NCBI GenBank assembly: GCA_946800325.1
Contig: OX326958.1
Location: 13,172,992-13,236,991, forward strand
Origin: Luzula sylvatica
Taxonomy: Eukaryota > Streptophyta > Magnoliopsida > Poales > Juncaceae
DNA length: 64,000 bases
Reading direction: 5' to 3'
Both the position numbers and the translations under genes were made by a program. The notes under the pieces are model-generated. The model did not search any database, had not been told where the DNA came from, and was given only the letters and a program-made list of their open reading frames with translations. This document shows, piece after piece, positions 1 through 13,200 of this stretch (within the stretch, counting starts at the first letter, position 1; each line of letters begins with the position of its first letter).

Positions 1-2395
1 AGAGTTAGTTAGTTAATTAGTTAGTTATTTTGTTAGTTATGTAGTAGTTAGTTAGTTAGTTAGTGAGTTCGTTATTTATTCAGTTAGCTACTAGTTAGTT
101 AGTAGTTAGTTAGTTAGTTAGTTAATTAGTTAGTTAGTTAGTTAGTTAGTCAATATGTATGTAAGAAGGTAGTTAGTAGTTAGTTATTTAGTTAATTTGC
201 TAGTAGTTAGTTAGTTAGTTTGTTAGTTAGTTAGATGGCTAGTTAATTAGTTAGTTAGTTAGTTGATCAGTTAGTTATTTAGTTAGTTACTTAGTTTGTT
301 AGCTAGTAGTTAGTTAGTTAGTGAGTTAGTTAGTTAATCAATATGTATGTATCAAGGTAGTTAGTTAGTTAGAGAGTAAGTTAATGAGTTAGTTAACTAG
401 TTAGTTAGTTAGTTAGTTAGTCAGTTAGTTAGTTAGTTATCTAGTAGTTAGTTAGTTAGTTAGGTCATCAATTAGTTATTTAGTTGGTTAGTTAGTTAGT
501 AGTTAGCTAGTAGTTAGCTGGTTAGTTATTTATTTAGTTAGTTAGTTGGTGGGTATGTAGGTGGGTAGTTAGTTAGTTAGTTAGATAGATAATAGGTATT
601 TAAGAAGATAGTTAGTTAGTAAATTAGTTTGTTATTATGTTAGTTATCTATTAATTAGTTAGTAAGTTATTTTGTCAGCTAGCTAGTAGTTAGTTAGTTA
701 GTTAGTAGTTAGTTAGTTAGTTATTTAGTTAACTATTTAGTAATTTTGTTAGCTAGTTTGTTAGTTATCTAGTAGTTAGTTAGTTAGCTAGTTAGTTATT
801 TAGTTAGTTAGATAGTTAGTTAGTCAGTTAGTTAGTGGCTAGGTGGTTTGTTAGTTAGTTAGTGGGTATGTAGGAAGGTAGTTAGTTAGTTAGTTAGTTA
901 GTTAATATGTGTATGTAGGAAGATATTTATTTAGTTAGTTTGTTAATTGGTTAATTAGTTAGTTAGTTAGTTATTTTGTTATTTAGTTAGGTAGTTAGTT
1001 AGATAGTTTATTAGTTTGTTAGAAAGGTAGTTAGTTTGTTAGTTAACAGGTATGTATGAAGATAGTTAGTTAGTAAGTTAGTTAGTTAACTAGTTTGTTT
1101 GTTGGCAAGTAGTTTGTTAGTTAGTTAGTTAGTTAATTAGTTAGTTAGTTATTTAGTTAGTTAGTTAGTTAGTTAGTTAACTAGTAGTTAGTTAGTTAAT
1201 TAGTTCATTAATTAGTTAGTTAATTAGTTAGTTAGTAAGTTAGTTAGTTAGTGGGTATGTACGAACGTAGCTAGTTAGTTAGTTAATTTGTTAGTAAATT
1301 AGTTAATTAGGTAGTTAGTTCGTTAATTAGTTAGTTAATTAGTTAGTTAATTCTTTAGTTAGTTAAATAGATAGTAGTTATTTAGTTAGTTATTTATTTA
1401 ATTAGTTAGTTACTTTGTTAATGGGTATGTTGGAACATAGTTAGTTAGTGAATTAGTTTGTTATTTAGTTAGTTATATAGTAGTTAGTTAGTTAGTTAGT
1501 TAGGTAGTTAGTTAGTTAGATAGATAATAGGTATTTAAGAAGATAGTTAGTTAGTAAATTAGTTTGTTATTATGTTAGTTATCTAGTAGTTAGTTAGTTA
1601 GTTATTTTGTCAGCTAGCTAGTAGTTAGTTAGTTAGTTAGTAGTTAGTTAGTTAGTTATTTAGTTAACTATTTAGTAATTTTTTTAGCTAGTTTGTTAGT
1701 TATCTAGTAGTTAGTTAGTTAGCTAGTTAGTTAGTTAGTTTGTTAGTGGCAAGGTAGTTTGTTAGTTAGTTAGTGGGTATGTAGGAAGGTAGTTAGTTAG
1801 TTAGTTAGTTAGTTAATATGTGTATGTAGGAAGATATTTATTTAGTTAGTTTGTTAATTGGTTAATTAGTTAGTTAGTTAGTTATTTTGTTATTTAGTTA
1901 GGTAGTTAGTTAGATAGTTTGTTAGTTTGTTAGAAAGGTAGTTAGTTTGTTAGTTAACAGGTATGTATGAAGATAGTTAGTTAGTAAGTTAGTTAACTAG
2001 TTTGTTAGTTAGCAAGTAGTTTGTTAGTTTGTTAGTTAGTTAATTAGTTAGTTAGTTATTTAGTTAGTTAGTTAGTTAGTTAGTTAACTAGTAGTTAGTT
2101 AGTTAATTAGTTCATTAATTAGTTAGTTAATTAGTTAGTTAGTAAGTTAGTTAGTTAGTGGGTATGTACGAAGGTAGCTAGTTAGTTAGTTAATTTGTTA
2201 GTTAATTAGTTAATTAGGTAGTTAGTTCATTAATTAGTTAGTTAATTAGTTAGTTAATTCTTTAGTTAGTTAGTTAGTTAAATAGATAGTAGTTATTTAG
2301 TTAGTTATTTATTTAATTAGTTAGTTATGTTGTTAATGGGTATGTTGGAACATAGTTAGTTAGTGAATTAGTTTGTTATTTTGTTAGTTATCTAG

Positions 2396-2436
<41 letters not shown>

Positions 2437-2521
2437 CGTTAATTAGTTAATTAGTGAATTAGTTAGTTAGTTAGTTAGTTAGTTATTTAGTAGTTAGTTA
2501 CTTAGGTCATCAGTTAGTTAT

Positions 2522-2556
<35 letters not shown>

Positions 2557-2580
2557 TCTAGTAGTTAGCTGGTTAGTTAT

Positions 2581-2614
<34 letters not shown>

Positions 2615-3054
2615 GGTGGGTATGTGGGAATGTAGTTAGTCAGTTAGTTAATAGGTATTTAAGGAGATAGTTAGTTAGTAAATTAGTTAGTTATTATGTT
2701 AGTTATCTATTAATTAGTTAGTTAGTGATTTTGTCAGCTAGCTAGTAGTTAGTTAGTTAGTTATTTAGTTAGTTAGTTAGTTAGTTATCTAGTAGTTAGT
2801 TAGTTAGTTATTTAGTTAGTTAACTAGTTAGTTATTTAGTTAGTTTGTTTGTTAGTTATCTAGTAGTTAGTTTGTTAGTTAGCTAGTTAGTTATTTAGTA
2901 AGATAGATAGTTAGTTAGTTAGTTAGCAGTAAGGTAGTTAGTTAGTTAGTTAGTTAGTGGGTATGTAGGAAGGTAGTTAGTTAGTTAGTTAGTTCGTTGG
3001 TTAATAGGTATGTAGTTAGTTTGTTAATTAGTTAATTTGTTAATTAGTTAATTT

Positions 3055-3087
<33 letters not shown>

Positions 3088-6000
3088 CTAATAAGTATGT
3101 AGTAAGATAGTTAGATAGTTAATTAGTTATTTATTTAGATAGATATCTAGTAATTAGTTACTTAGTTTGTTAGTTATTTGTTAGTTAGTTATTTAGTTAG
3201 TTGGCTAGTAGTTAGTTAGTTAGTTAGTTATTTAGTTAGTTAGTTAACTAGTTAGTTATTTTGTGGGTTAGTTAGTTAAAAGTACGTAGGAAGATAGTTA
3301 GTTATTTAGTTAGTTTTCTAGTAGTTAGTTAGTTAGTTAGTTATTTAGTTATTTATCTAGTAGTTAGTTAATTAGTTAGTTAGTTAGTTAGTTAGTTAAT
3401 TACTTATTCAGTTAGTTAGTTTGTTAGTGAGTTAGTTAGTTAGATAATTAGTTAATTAATATGTATGTATCAAGTTAGTTAGTTAGTTATTTAGTTTGAT
3501 AGTTAGTTAATTAGTTCGTTAGTTAATTAGTTAGTTAGTTAATGAGTCAGTTAGTTAGTTATCTAGTAGTTAGTTAGTTAGTTAGTTAGGTCATCAGTTA
3601 GTTATTTATTTAGTTAGTTAGTTATTTAGTTAGCTAGTAGTTACTGGCTTGTTATTTATTTAGTTAGTTAATAGGTATTTAAGAAGATAGTTAGTTAGTC
3701 AGTTAGTTAGTTAATAGGTATTTAAGAAGATAGTTAGTTAGTAAATAAGTTAGTTATTATGTTTGTTATCTAGTAGTAAGTTAGTTAGTTATTTTGTCAG
3801 CTAGCTAGTACTTAGATAGTTAGTTAGTTAGTAGTTAGTTAGTTAGTTATTTAGTTAACTATTTAGTTATTTTTAGTTTGTTAGTTATCTAGTCGTTAGT
3901 TTGTTAGCAAGTTAGTTATTTAGTTTGTTAGATAGTTAGTTAGTTAGTTAGTTAGTTAGTGGCATGGTAGTTTGTTAGTTAGTTAGTGGGTATGTAGGAA
4001 GGAAGGTGGTTAGTTAGTTAGTTAGTTAGTTAATAGGTGTATGTAGGAAGATAGTTATTTAGTTAGTTTGTTAATTGGTTAATTAGTTAGTTTGTTAGTT
4101 ATTTAGTTATTTAGTTAGTTTGTTAGTTAATTTGTTAGTTAGTTAGTTAGTTAGAAAGGTAGATAGTTTGTTAGTTAATAGGTATGTATGAAGGTAGTTA
4201 GTAAGTAAGTTAGTTAGTTAGCTAGTAATTTGTTAGTTTGTTAATTAGTTAGTTATTTAGTTAGTTAGTTAGTTAGTTAGGTAGTTAGTTAGTTAGTAGA
4301 CTAGTTGTTAGTTAGTTAATTAGTTCAATAATTAGTTAGTTAATTAGTTAGTTACTATGTTAGTTAGTTAGTGGGTATGGTCGAAGGTAGTTAGTTAGTT
4401 AGTTAATTTGTTAGTTAGTTGGTAAGTTAGTCAATATATATGTAAGAAGGTAGTTAGCTAGTTAGTTAATTAGCTAGTAGTTAGTTAGTTAGTTAGTTAG
4501 TTAATTAGTTAGTATGTAAGAAGGTTGTTAGTTAGATAGTTAGCTTGATAATTACTTAATTAGTAAGTTCGTTAGTTGGTTAATCAGTTAGTTATTTAGT
4601 TAGTTACTTAGTTAGTTAGCTAGTAGTTAGTTAGGTAGTGAGTTAGTTAGTTGATCAATATGTATGTATCAAGGTAGTTAGTTAGTTAGATAGTTACATA
4701 GTTAGTTAATTAGTTAGTTAATTAGTTGTATAGTCAGTTAGTTAGTCAGTTAGTTAGTTAGTTAGTTATCTGGTAGTTAGTTAGTTAGTAAGGTCATCAA
4801 TTAGTTATTTAGTTAGTTAGTTAGTTAGTAGTTAGCTAGTTAGCTGGTTAGTTATTTATTTAGTTAGTTAGTTAGTTAGTTGGTGGATATGTAGGAAGGT
4901 AGTTAGTTAGTTAGTTAGCTAGTTATTTAATAGGTATTTGAGAAGATAGTTAGTAAATTAGTTAATTAGTTAGTTATTATGTTAGTTATCTGGTAGTTAG
5001 TTACTTAGTTAGTAGTTAGTTAACTATTTAGTTATTTAGTTAGTTTGTTTGTTAGTTATCTTGTAGTTACTTAGTTAGCTAGTTAGTTATTTAGTTAGTT
5101 AGATAGTTAGTTAGTTAGTTTGTGGGAAGGTAGTTTGTTAGTTAGTTAGTGGGTAGTTGTTGGTTAGTTAGTTAGTTAATAGGTGTATGTAGGAAGATAG
5201 TTATTTAGATGTTTAGTTAGTTTGTTAATTAGTTAATTAGTAAGTTAGTTTGTTATTTAGTTATTTACTTAGTTAGTCAGTTAGTTTTTTAGTTAGTTAT
5301 TTAGAAAGGTAGTTAGTTTGTTAGTTAATAGGTATGTATGAAGGTAGTTAGTTACTAAGTTAGTTAGTAAACTAGTTAGTTAGTTAGCTATTAGTTAGTT
5401 AGTTAGTTAGCTAATTAGTTAATTAGTTAGTTATTTAGTTAGTTAGTTAGTTAGTTAGTTAACTAGTAGTTAGTTAGTTAATTAGTTCATTAATTAGTTA
5501 GTTAATTAGTTAGTTAGTAAGTTAGTTAGTTAGTGGGTATGTACGAAGGTAGCTAGTTAGTTAGTTAATTTGTTAGTTAATTAGTTAGTTAGTTAGTTAA
5601 TTCTTTAGTTAATTCTTTAGTTAGTTAGTTAGTTTAGTTATTTAGTTAGTTATTTATTTATTTAGTTAGTTACTTTGTTAGTGGGAATGTAGGAAGGTAG
5701 TTAGTTAGTTATTTAGATAGTTAATATGTATGTAGGAAGATAGTTATTTAGTTAATTAGTTAGTTATTTAGTTAGTTATCTAGTTGTTAGTTAGTTAGTT
5801 AGTTCATTAATTAGTTAGGTAATTAGTTAGTTATTTAGTTAGTTATCTAGTAGTCAGTTAGTTAATTAGTTCATTAATTAGTTAGTAAATTAGTTAGTTA
5901 GTAAGTTAGTTAGTTAGTGGGTAGGTACGAAGGTAGCTTGTTAGTTAGTTAATTTGTTAGTTAATTAGTTAATTAGTTAGTTAGTTAGTTAATTAGTTAG

Positions 6001-6154
6001 TTAATTAGTTAGTTAATTCTTTAGTTTGTTAGTTAGTTAAATAGCTTGTAGTTATTTAGTTAGTTATTTATTTAATTAGTTAGTTACTTTGTTAATGGGT
6101 ACGTTGGATGATAGTTAGTTAGTGAATTAGTTAGTTATTTAGTTAGTTATCTAG

Positions 6155-6188
<34 letters not shown>

Positions 6189-7860
6189 ATTAGTTAGTTA
6201 GTGAATTAGTTAGTTAGTTAGTTAGTTAGTTATTTAGTAGTTAGTTAGTTAGTTAGGTCATCAGTTAGTTATTTAGTTAGTTAGTTAGTTAGTTAGTTAT
6301 CTAGTAGTTAGCTGGTTAGTTATTTATTTAGTTAGTTAGTTAGTTAGTGGGAAGGTAGTTTGTTAGTTACATAGTGGGTATGTAGGAAGGTAGGTAGGTA
6401 ATTAGTTAGTTAGTTAATAGGTGTATGTAGGAAGATAGTTATATAGTTATTTAGTTAGTTTGTTAATTAGTTAATTAGTTAGTTAGTTAGTTACTTAGTT
6501 ATTTACTTAGTTAGTTAGTTAGTTAGTCAGTTAGTTAGAAAGGTAGTTAGTTTGGTAGTTAATAGGTATGTATGAAGGTAGTTAGTAAGTTAGTTAGTTA
6601 ACTAGTTAGTTAGTTAGCTAGTAGTTTGTTAGTTAGTTAGTTAGTTAATTAGTTTGTTATTTAGTTATTTAGTTAGTTAGTTAGTTAACTAGTAGTTAGT
6701 TAGTTAATTAGTTCATTAATTAGTTAGTTAGTAAGTTAGTTAGTTAGTGGGTATGTACGAAGGTAGCTAGTTAGTTAGTTAATTCGTTAGTTAATTAGTT
6801 AATTAGTTAGTTAGTTAGTTAGTTAATTATTTAGTTAATTCTTTAGTTAGTTAGTTCATTAAATAGCTAGTAGTTATTTAGTTAGTTATTTATTTAATTA
6901 GTTAGTTACTTTGTGAGTGGGTATGTAGGAAGGTAGTTAGTAAGTTAGTTAGTTTGTTAGTTAATTAATATGTATGTAGGAAGATAGTTAGTTAGTTATT
7001 TAGAAGTTAGTTAGTAATTAGTTAGTTAGTTAGTTATTTATTCAGTTAGCTAGTACTTAGTTAGTTAGTAAGTTAGTTAGTTAGTTAGTTAGTGAATTAG
7101 TTAGTTAGTTAGTTAGTCAATATATACGTAAGAAGGTAGGTAGGTAGTTAGTTAGTTAATTAGCTAGTAATTAGTTAGTTTATTAGTTAGTTAGTTAGTA
7201 TGTAGGAAGGTTGTTAGTTAGTTAGTTAGTTATATAATTAGTTAATTAGTTAGTTAGTTAATCAGTTAGTTATTTAGTTAGTTACTTAGTTAGTTAGCTA
7301 GTAGTTAGTTAGTTAGTTAGCGAGTTACTTAATCAATATGTATGTATCAAGGTAGTTACTTAGTTAGTATGTTAGATAGTTAATTAGTTAGTTAGTTAAT
7401 TAGTTAGTTAGTAAATGAGTCAGTTAGTTAGTTAGTTATCTAGTAGTCAGTTAGTTAGTTAGGTCATCAGTTAGTTATTTAGTTAGTTAGTTAGTTATTT
7501 TTTTAGCTGGTAGTTAGCTGGTTAGTTATTTATTTTGTTAGTTAGTTAGTTGGTGGGTATGTAGGAAGGTAGTTAGTTCGTTAGTTAGTTAATAGGTATT
7601 TAAGAAGATAGTTAGTTAGTAAATTAGTTAGTTATTTTGTCAGCTAGCTAGTAGTTAGTTAATTAGTTAATTAGTTAGTAGTTAGTTAGTTAGTTAGTTA
7701 GTTAACTATTTAGTTATTTAGTTAGTTAGTTTGTTAGTTATCTAGTAGTTAGTTAGCAAGTTAGTTATTTAGTTAGTTAGATAGTAAGTTAGTTAGTGGG
7801 AAGGTAGTTTGTTAGTCAGTTAGTGAGTATGTAGGAAGGTAGGTAGGTCGGTAGTTAGTT
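1..7860 (+). repeat. (TTAG)n higher-order satellite, forward block
   Basis: Nearly all of this stretch is degenerate TTAG tetranucleotide. It is broken at intervals of roughly 50 to 250 bases by recurring words ending in A-G-purine-TAG, for example GGGTATGTAGGAAGGTAG (near 865, 1776, 2958), AATAGGTATTTAAGAAGATAG (591, 1526, 7590), CAATATGTATGTATCAAGGTAG (337, 4658, 7335) and GGGTATGTACGAAGGTAGC (2160, 5535, 6748). Words recur in a similar order, so the array is a higher-order repeat and not a simple microsatellite. Two long stretches starting near 582 and 1517 match closely at an offset of about 935 bases. There is no coding potential: because the unit is 4 bases long, TAG falls in every forward frame and TAA in every reverse frame once per 12 bases. 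Confidence 0.97.
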
Positions 7861-8192
7861 ACCTACTAATTAACAAACTACCTTCCTACAAACTCACCAA
7901 CAAACAAACTCACTAAGTAACTAACTAATTAACTAGTATCTAACTAACGAACGAATTAACTAACGAACTAACTAATTGTCTTCCTACATACATATTAACT
8001 TGTATCTATCTCACTAACTAACTAACTGTCTTCATATATACGTATTAACTAACTAACTAACTAATTGACTAACCAAACAACTAACTACCATCCTACATAC
8101 CGACTAACAAACTAATGACTAAATAACTAATTAACTAACTATCAAACTAACTTACGAACTAGCTAACTAAGTAACTGCCTTCTTACATACAT

Positions 8193-8230
<38 letters not shown>

Positions 8231-8806
8231 AAATGAACTAACTACTAGATAAATAACTAAATAACTAACTGACTTACTAACTAACTAACAAACTACTAGA
8301 TAACTAACTAAATAACTAACTAATTTACTATCTATCTATCTTCCTACGTACTTATGAACTAACTCACTCACTAAATAACTAACTAGTTCACTAACTAAAT
8401 AACTAACTAACTAACTAACTACTAGTTAACTAACTAAATAAGTAACTAACAAATAACTAACAAACTAAGTAACTAACTACTAGATATCTATCTAAATAGT
8501 TAACTAATTAACTAACTAACTATCTTCCTACATACTAACTAACTAACTAACTAACTACATTCCTGCATACCCATACTAACTAGCTACCTAAATAAATTAT
8601 TAGCTAACTACTACCTAACAAACTAACTACCTAACTTAATAACTAACTAGTTAATTAACTAACTAACTAACTAACCAACTACCTGATAACTAACTAACTA
8701 ACTAACTAACTATTTAACTAACTAACTAACTAACTACCTTCTTACATACATATTGACTAACTAGCTAACCAACGAACTAATTAACTAACTAACTAACTAA
8801 CTTACC

Positions 8807-8839
<33 letters not shown>

Positions 8840-10596
8840 CTAGCTAACTGAATATATAACTAACTAACTAACCAACTAACTAACTACTAGATAAATAACT
8901 AAATAACTAACTAATGAACTAACTAACTATCTTCTTACATACATATTAACTAATTAACTAACTAACTGACTAACTAACTAACTAACTAACTAACCAGCTT
9001 CCTACATACCCACTAACTATGTAACTAAATAAATAAATAAATAACACACGAAATCACTACTAGCTATATAACTAACTAACTAACTAACTAACTAAATAAC
9101 TAACTAATTAACTAACTAACTAACTAACTAATTAACTAACGAAATAACAAATTAACTAACTAACTATCTACCTTCGTACATACCCACTAACTAACTAACT
9201 TACTAACTAACTAATTAACTAACTAATTAATTAACTAATTAACTAACTAACCACTAGTTAACTAACTAACTAACTAACTAACTAAATAACAAACTAATTA
9301 ACTAATTAACTAACGAACTACTAGCTAACTAACTAACTAGTTAACTAACTAATTTACTAACTAACTACCTTCATACATACCCATCAACTAACAAACTAAC
9401 TACCTTTCAAACTAACTAACTAACAAATAACTAACAAACTAAGTTACTAACTACTAGATATCTATCTAAATAGTTAACTAATTAACTAACTAACTATCTT
9501 CCTACATACTAACTAATTAACTAACTAACTAACTAACTAACTACATTCCTGCATACCCATACTAACTAGCTACCTAAATAAATTACTAGCTAACTACTAG
9601 CTAACAAACTAACTAAATAACTAACTAGTTAATTAACTAACTAGTTAATTAACTAACTACTAACTAACTGACCAACTACCTGATTACTAACTAACTAACT
9701 AACTAACTAAACTAACTATTTAACTAACTAACTAACTAACTACCTTCTTACATATACATATTGACTGACTAACTGACCAACAAACTAATTAACTAACTAA
9801 CTAACTTACCAATTAACTAACTAACTAACTAACTAACTACTAGCTAACTGAATATATAACTAACTAACTAACTAACTAACTACTAGATAAATAACTAAAT
9901 AATTAACTAAATAACTAACTAACTAAATAACTAAATAACTAAATAACTAACTAGATAAATAACTAAATAACTAACTAATTAACTAACTAACTATCTTTTA
10001 CATACATATTAACTAACTAACTAACTAACTAACTAAATAACTAAATAAGTAACTAACTAACAAATGAACTAATTAACAAACTAACTAAATAACAAAATAA
10101 CTATCTTCCTACATACCTATTAACTAACTAACTAACGAACTAACTACCTTCCTACATACCCACTAACTAACAAACTACCTACCTACCTTCCCACTAACTA
10201 ACTAACTAACTATCTAACTTACTAAATTACTAACTAGCTTACTAATTTACTACTAGATAACTAACAAACTAACTAACTAAATAACTAACTAGTTAACTAC
10301 CTAAATAACTAACTAACTAACTAACTAACTAAATAACTAACTAACTAACTAACTACTAATTAGCTGACAAAATATCTAACTAACTAATAACTAGATAACT
10401 AACTTAAAAACTAACTAATTTACTAACTAACTATCTTCTTAAATCTATATTAACTAACTACCTACCTACCTACCTACCTTCCTACATACCCACTAACTAA
10501 CTAACTAACCAAATAAATAACTAACCAGCTAACTATAGGCTAACTAACTCACTAACTAACTAACTAACTAATGACCTAACTAACTAACTAACTAAC
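7861..10596 (-). repeat. (CTAA)n satellite, inverted block, left part
   Basis: At about 7860/7861 the satellite flips from TTAG to CTAA on the plus strand, within ACCTACTAATTAAC. The same punctuation words now read in reverse complement (ACTACCTTCCTACA, TATCTTCCTACATA, ACCTTCGTACATACCCAC). The first 170 bases, read on the minus strand, closely match 57300-57440, including a rare GGAAGACAATTA word followed by GATACTAGTTAATTAG. The block therefore belongs to the same higher-order family. A marked sub-repeat with CATTCCTGCATACCCATAC occurs at about 8560, 9540 and again beyond the gypsy element at 20445. The block is interrupted at 10597 by the LTR retrotransposon. Confidence 0.95.
10592..10596. 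repeat. Target-site duplication (CTAAC), left copy
   Basis: The five bases just outside the left LTR are CTAAC and match the five bases just outside the right LTR (19736-19740). A 5-bp duplication is normal for Ty3/gypsy integration. Because the target is a CTAA array, the match alone is weak evidence, but it agrees with the LTR boundaries set by alignment of the two LTRs. Confidence 0.75.
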
Positions 10597-11919
10597 TAAT
10601 AACGGGTAAATCGATCATGCAATCAAGCGTAGATATCGTTGAGTTGAAATACCACAAATCAAACAAAGAAGTAAAGCATCAAGTGGATCACACAAAATTG
10701 TATAGAGAGAGTATGTGAGGATCGTCCACAGGGAGGAAGTGTCAATTAATCGAAGAGAATTTACGAAAATTTGATTGAAAACAAATGAGATTGAGCTCAA
10801 TTCGGCTCCGTACAGTTCAATCGCTATAACGTTTGGAGTATCGGTATAACGGTTGTAGCCGTGTGTTGAGATATTATAAGGGAACAAGTTGGGGCGTTAT
10901 GAGAATTCAAGAAAATAAAGACTTAGCAAGAATCATGAGAGTTTAAAAAGAAAATTGACAAGAAACAATCTTTAACCCAATCAATCCACATTTATTAATC
11001 CACACAATGATTTATTAAAAGGAACTACTGAATTCAAACAAAAAGAGATAGAAACAACCTAATCAAGACTCGAAACGCTTGATACCTTGAATCTGAAGTT
11101 TCCCTGGCGAAGTGCAAGAAACGCTCCCGTCAAATCGCCTCTTCCTCTTGTGCTAGATCCTCTCGAATTGCAAGAAACGCTCCTCAACAAATCGATTGAT
11201 CGGTGTCGCGTCGAAGTTGGATCACAAACGCTGCTACTCCAAGATCTTCACGTCGTGGAACTCGAGTCGGAAACGCTCCGAACCTCAAGATCCAATCTTT
11301 AGCTTTGATAGAATCTTGTTTGTGCCTTGGTGGAGTTTGCGGTGGAGAGAAGGTGGAAAAAGGGATGGAACCAGTCGTGGTTTTGCCCTTGGCCTTAGGG
11401 TCTTATTTATAGGCTTGATGCTCCTCTTAATTGGCTAGGTTAATTATGGAAGTTTTAGGGCAGCAACAAATCCACCAAAGAAGCTAACCAATAAATCATT
11501 GAGAGGGCAACAAATCATTCCTTAAGAAGGAAACGATTCAATTCTAAAGAAGGCAACAATTCAGCTTGTTGGGGCTGCGTATGGACTGAGAGCTGGGCTG
11601 TGGGCTGTAGATTTCGCCACTGTGGCCAGTGCAGGGGCTGGCAGATTTTCTTCTTTTGTTTTTGCCTTTCCTGCCTCGATCCTTTACCGAATGTATCGGT
11701 ATGATATATCGTTTTGACTGTCTTCGGTGTTCCGGAGGCAATGGTGCTGGCCAAATTCCCATATTAGTCCTATATCTCCTGCAAATGGGCAAAGAACACA
11801 TTAGTGTAGAAATATGCTTGGTGTTTGAAATATGTGTTATAATAGCCAAGATTAAGACTTCAGAAGGGCTAAATTCCCTAGATTTGACTCTAAAAACGTG
11901 CTCTACTTGCCTCACATCA
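10597..11919 (-). repeat. 3' LTR of the gypsy element
   Basis: This is 1323 bases, colinear with 18414-19735. The plus-strand start should be TGATAACGGG as in the other LTR but reads TAATAACGGG, a G-to-A change in the terminal dinucleotide. It ends ...GCCTCACATCA. Short ORFs here are coincidental: they recur at equivalent places in both LTRs and resemble no protein I know. A TATAAATAAG box lies on the minus strand at 11402-11411. Confidence 0.93.
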
Positions 11920-11937
11920 AATACCCCCACACTTAAC
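11920..11937 (-). other. Polypurine tract next to the 3' LTR
   Basis: On the minus strand the bases directly before the 3' LTR read AAGTGTGGGGGTATT, a G-rich tract in the place expected for the primer of plus-strand DNA synthesis. The core of G residues is short and the last four bases are not purine-only, so the exact tract is approximate. Confidence 0.7.
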
Positions 11938-13200
11938 CCTTGATCGTCCTCGATCAATTGGAGATTTATCGTTTATTAATCAAATTGAGGTGTAATTGCA
12001 CAAGATTCTATTTGTCTTTGTATTCACCGTATCCAAACACATTCCATGAACATATTGAATTGCTCTCGTTCATCTAGTTGCTAGTATTCAAGAAAAGATA
12101 TTGGTCAAATCATTAATTCTTAATTCAATAAAGTCGCAATTTTCAATAGAGTTTAATTTGAGGAACCAATTTCAACCGGAAAAAGTGATTAAACACCACC
12201 ATTCGAATCTTTTCACACCGCAATTATCAAAAGAAACCCATTTTCAAAGTCTTTTAGTCAACCAATTTTTCCATCTTGCTCGAATGAATTTAAATGTAAG
12301 TTCTACCCTTTAAACCCGTTTGGTACAATGGTACAAGGTTCCTATCCGTTTTCAATCAATTACATCTCGGTATTTTCTTTTTTCCTCCCTTTTTTTTTTT
12401 TTTTTCGGATCGTACTTGTGGAAGGAAGTGTCGCGGCACCGAAGTGCAACGATTTCACTAACCCGCCCTTTTTTTTTCAAGATCCAAGAAGAAAGTGGGT
12501 ACTATTTTACTTACTAACGGGTCCCCCACAAACGGTTATTTCTTTAAATGCAAGTGGTCAATTTTAACTTCGAGCAAAACTCATTCAATCGGTAGACTTA
12601 AAACTTTTAAACGGGTTCTATTTGAGATGCGGGTTCAATTTTCGAAAATGGTGTGTCACGTAATCCATGGATCCATTAATTGTCTAAAACTCGTGATAAT
12701 TGCGAAATCATTTGTATGGGTTGGAATCCCCAAAGAATCCTTCAATTTGTGACCAAAAATCCCTCAAAACACCTTGCAACTGTCAACTTGAGAGGAAAAA
12801 TCGTTTTTGAAATGGAATTTTGTTTGAAAATGATGATTTATTTCGATGATGTGGAGAAAAATCTTTTTGTGCATTCACGTCCTCATTTGTAAACTTTTAC
12901 TTGCTCCGGGGTTTAAGTTTCATCAATTTTTTCCAAAAGTTTTATTCGCAGAAAAAGAAAAAAGATAATTGAAAATAAATAAAGAAAAAATTTCCCAATA
13001 TTTTACGTTTTAATTTGGGCACATGCAGGTTCAAAAGGTTGTGTTACCCCCCCCCCCACACTTAAGGTTTTACTTGTCCTCAAGTTATGATATATGAAAA
13101 ATGCACAATTAGGGTAATGAAAAGAAACAACATTTGATGCGTGGGCTTGCCTCCCTCGCTAGCGCTCTTGTTTTACGTCTTGAACTCGACCTAGCCGAGT
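11938..13200 (-). other. Non-coding 3' region of the gypsy element
   Basis: About 1.26 kb lies between the end of the integrase reading and the PPT. In several Athila-type elements this place holds an env-like ORF. Here I see only short ORFs on either strand, poly-T runs near 12390 and 12470, and no signal-peptide or membrane pattern. I therefore treat it as untranslated. It contains a second PPT-like tract (13046-13067). Confidence 0.7.
13046..13067 (-). other. Internal PPT-like G tract
   Basis: On the minus strand this reads as CTTAAGTGTG followed by 11 G. It resembles the terminal PPT context at 11920-11937 (TTAAGTGTGGGGG). The similarity extends into a following TGTCCTCAAG / CGTCCTCGATC element on the plus strand. 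It may be an internal primer site or the edge of an old 3' region duplication. Confidence 0.5.

Noticed and set aside
1..7860. (TTAG)n as telomeric or interstitial telomere repeat
   Set aside because: Plant telomeres are TTTAGGG (or known variants) and arthropod telomeres TTAGG. The unit here has a single G and a different period, and the arrays are in mixed orientation with structured words.
1..7860. (TTAG)n array as a G-quadruplex-forming region
   Set aside because: The base unit has isolated single G residues; GG or GGG runs occur only in the sparse punctuation words.
7840..7880. Perfect palindrome or hairpin centre at the first orientation switch
   Set aside because: Sequences on the two sides of the junction share only generic TTAG similarity and a GTAGGAAGGTAG word; the right side matches a distant place (57300-57440) better.
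10597..11919. Protein-coding ORFs inside the gypsy LTRs (both strands)
   Set aside because: The same short ORFs appear in both LTR copies, overlap each other on opposite strands and have no protein-like domains; they are by-products of LTR sequence.
12090..12900. Env-like gene between gypsy pol and the 3' LTR
   Set aside because: Only ORFs under about 90 codons on the wrong strand; no signal peptide, membrane helix or conserved block.
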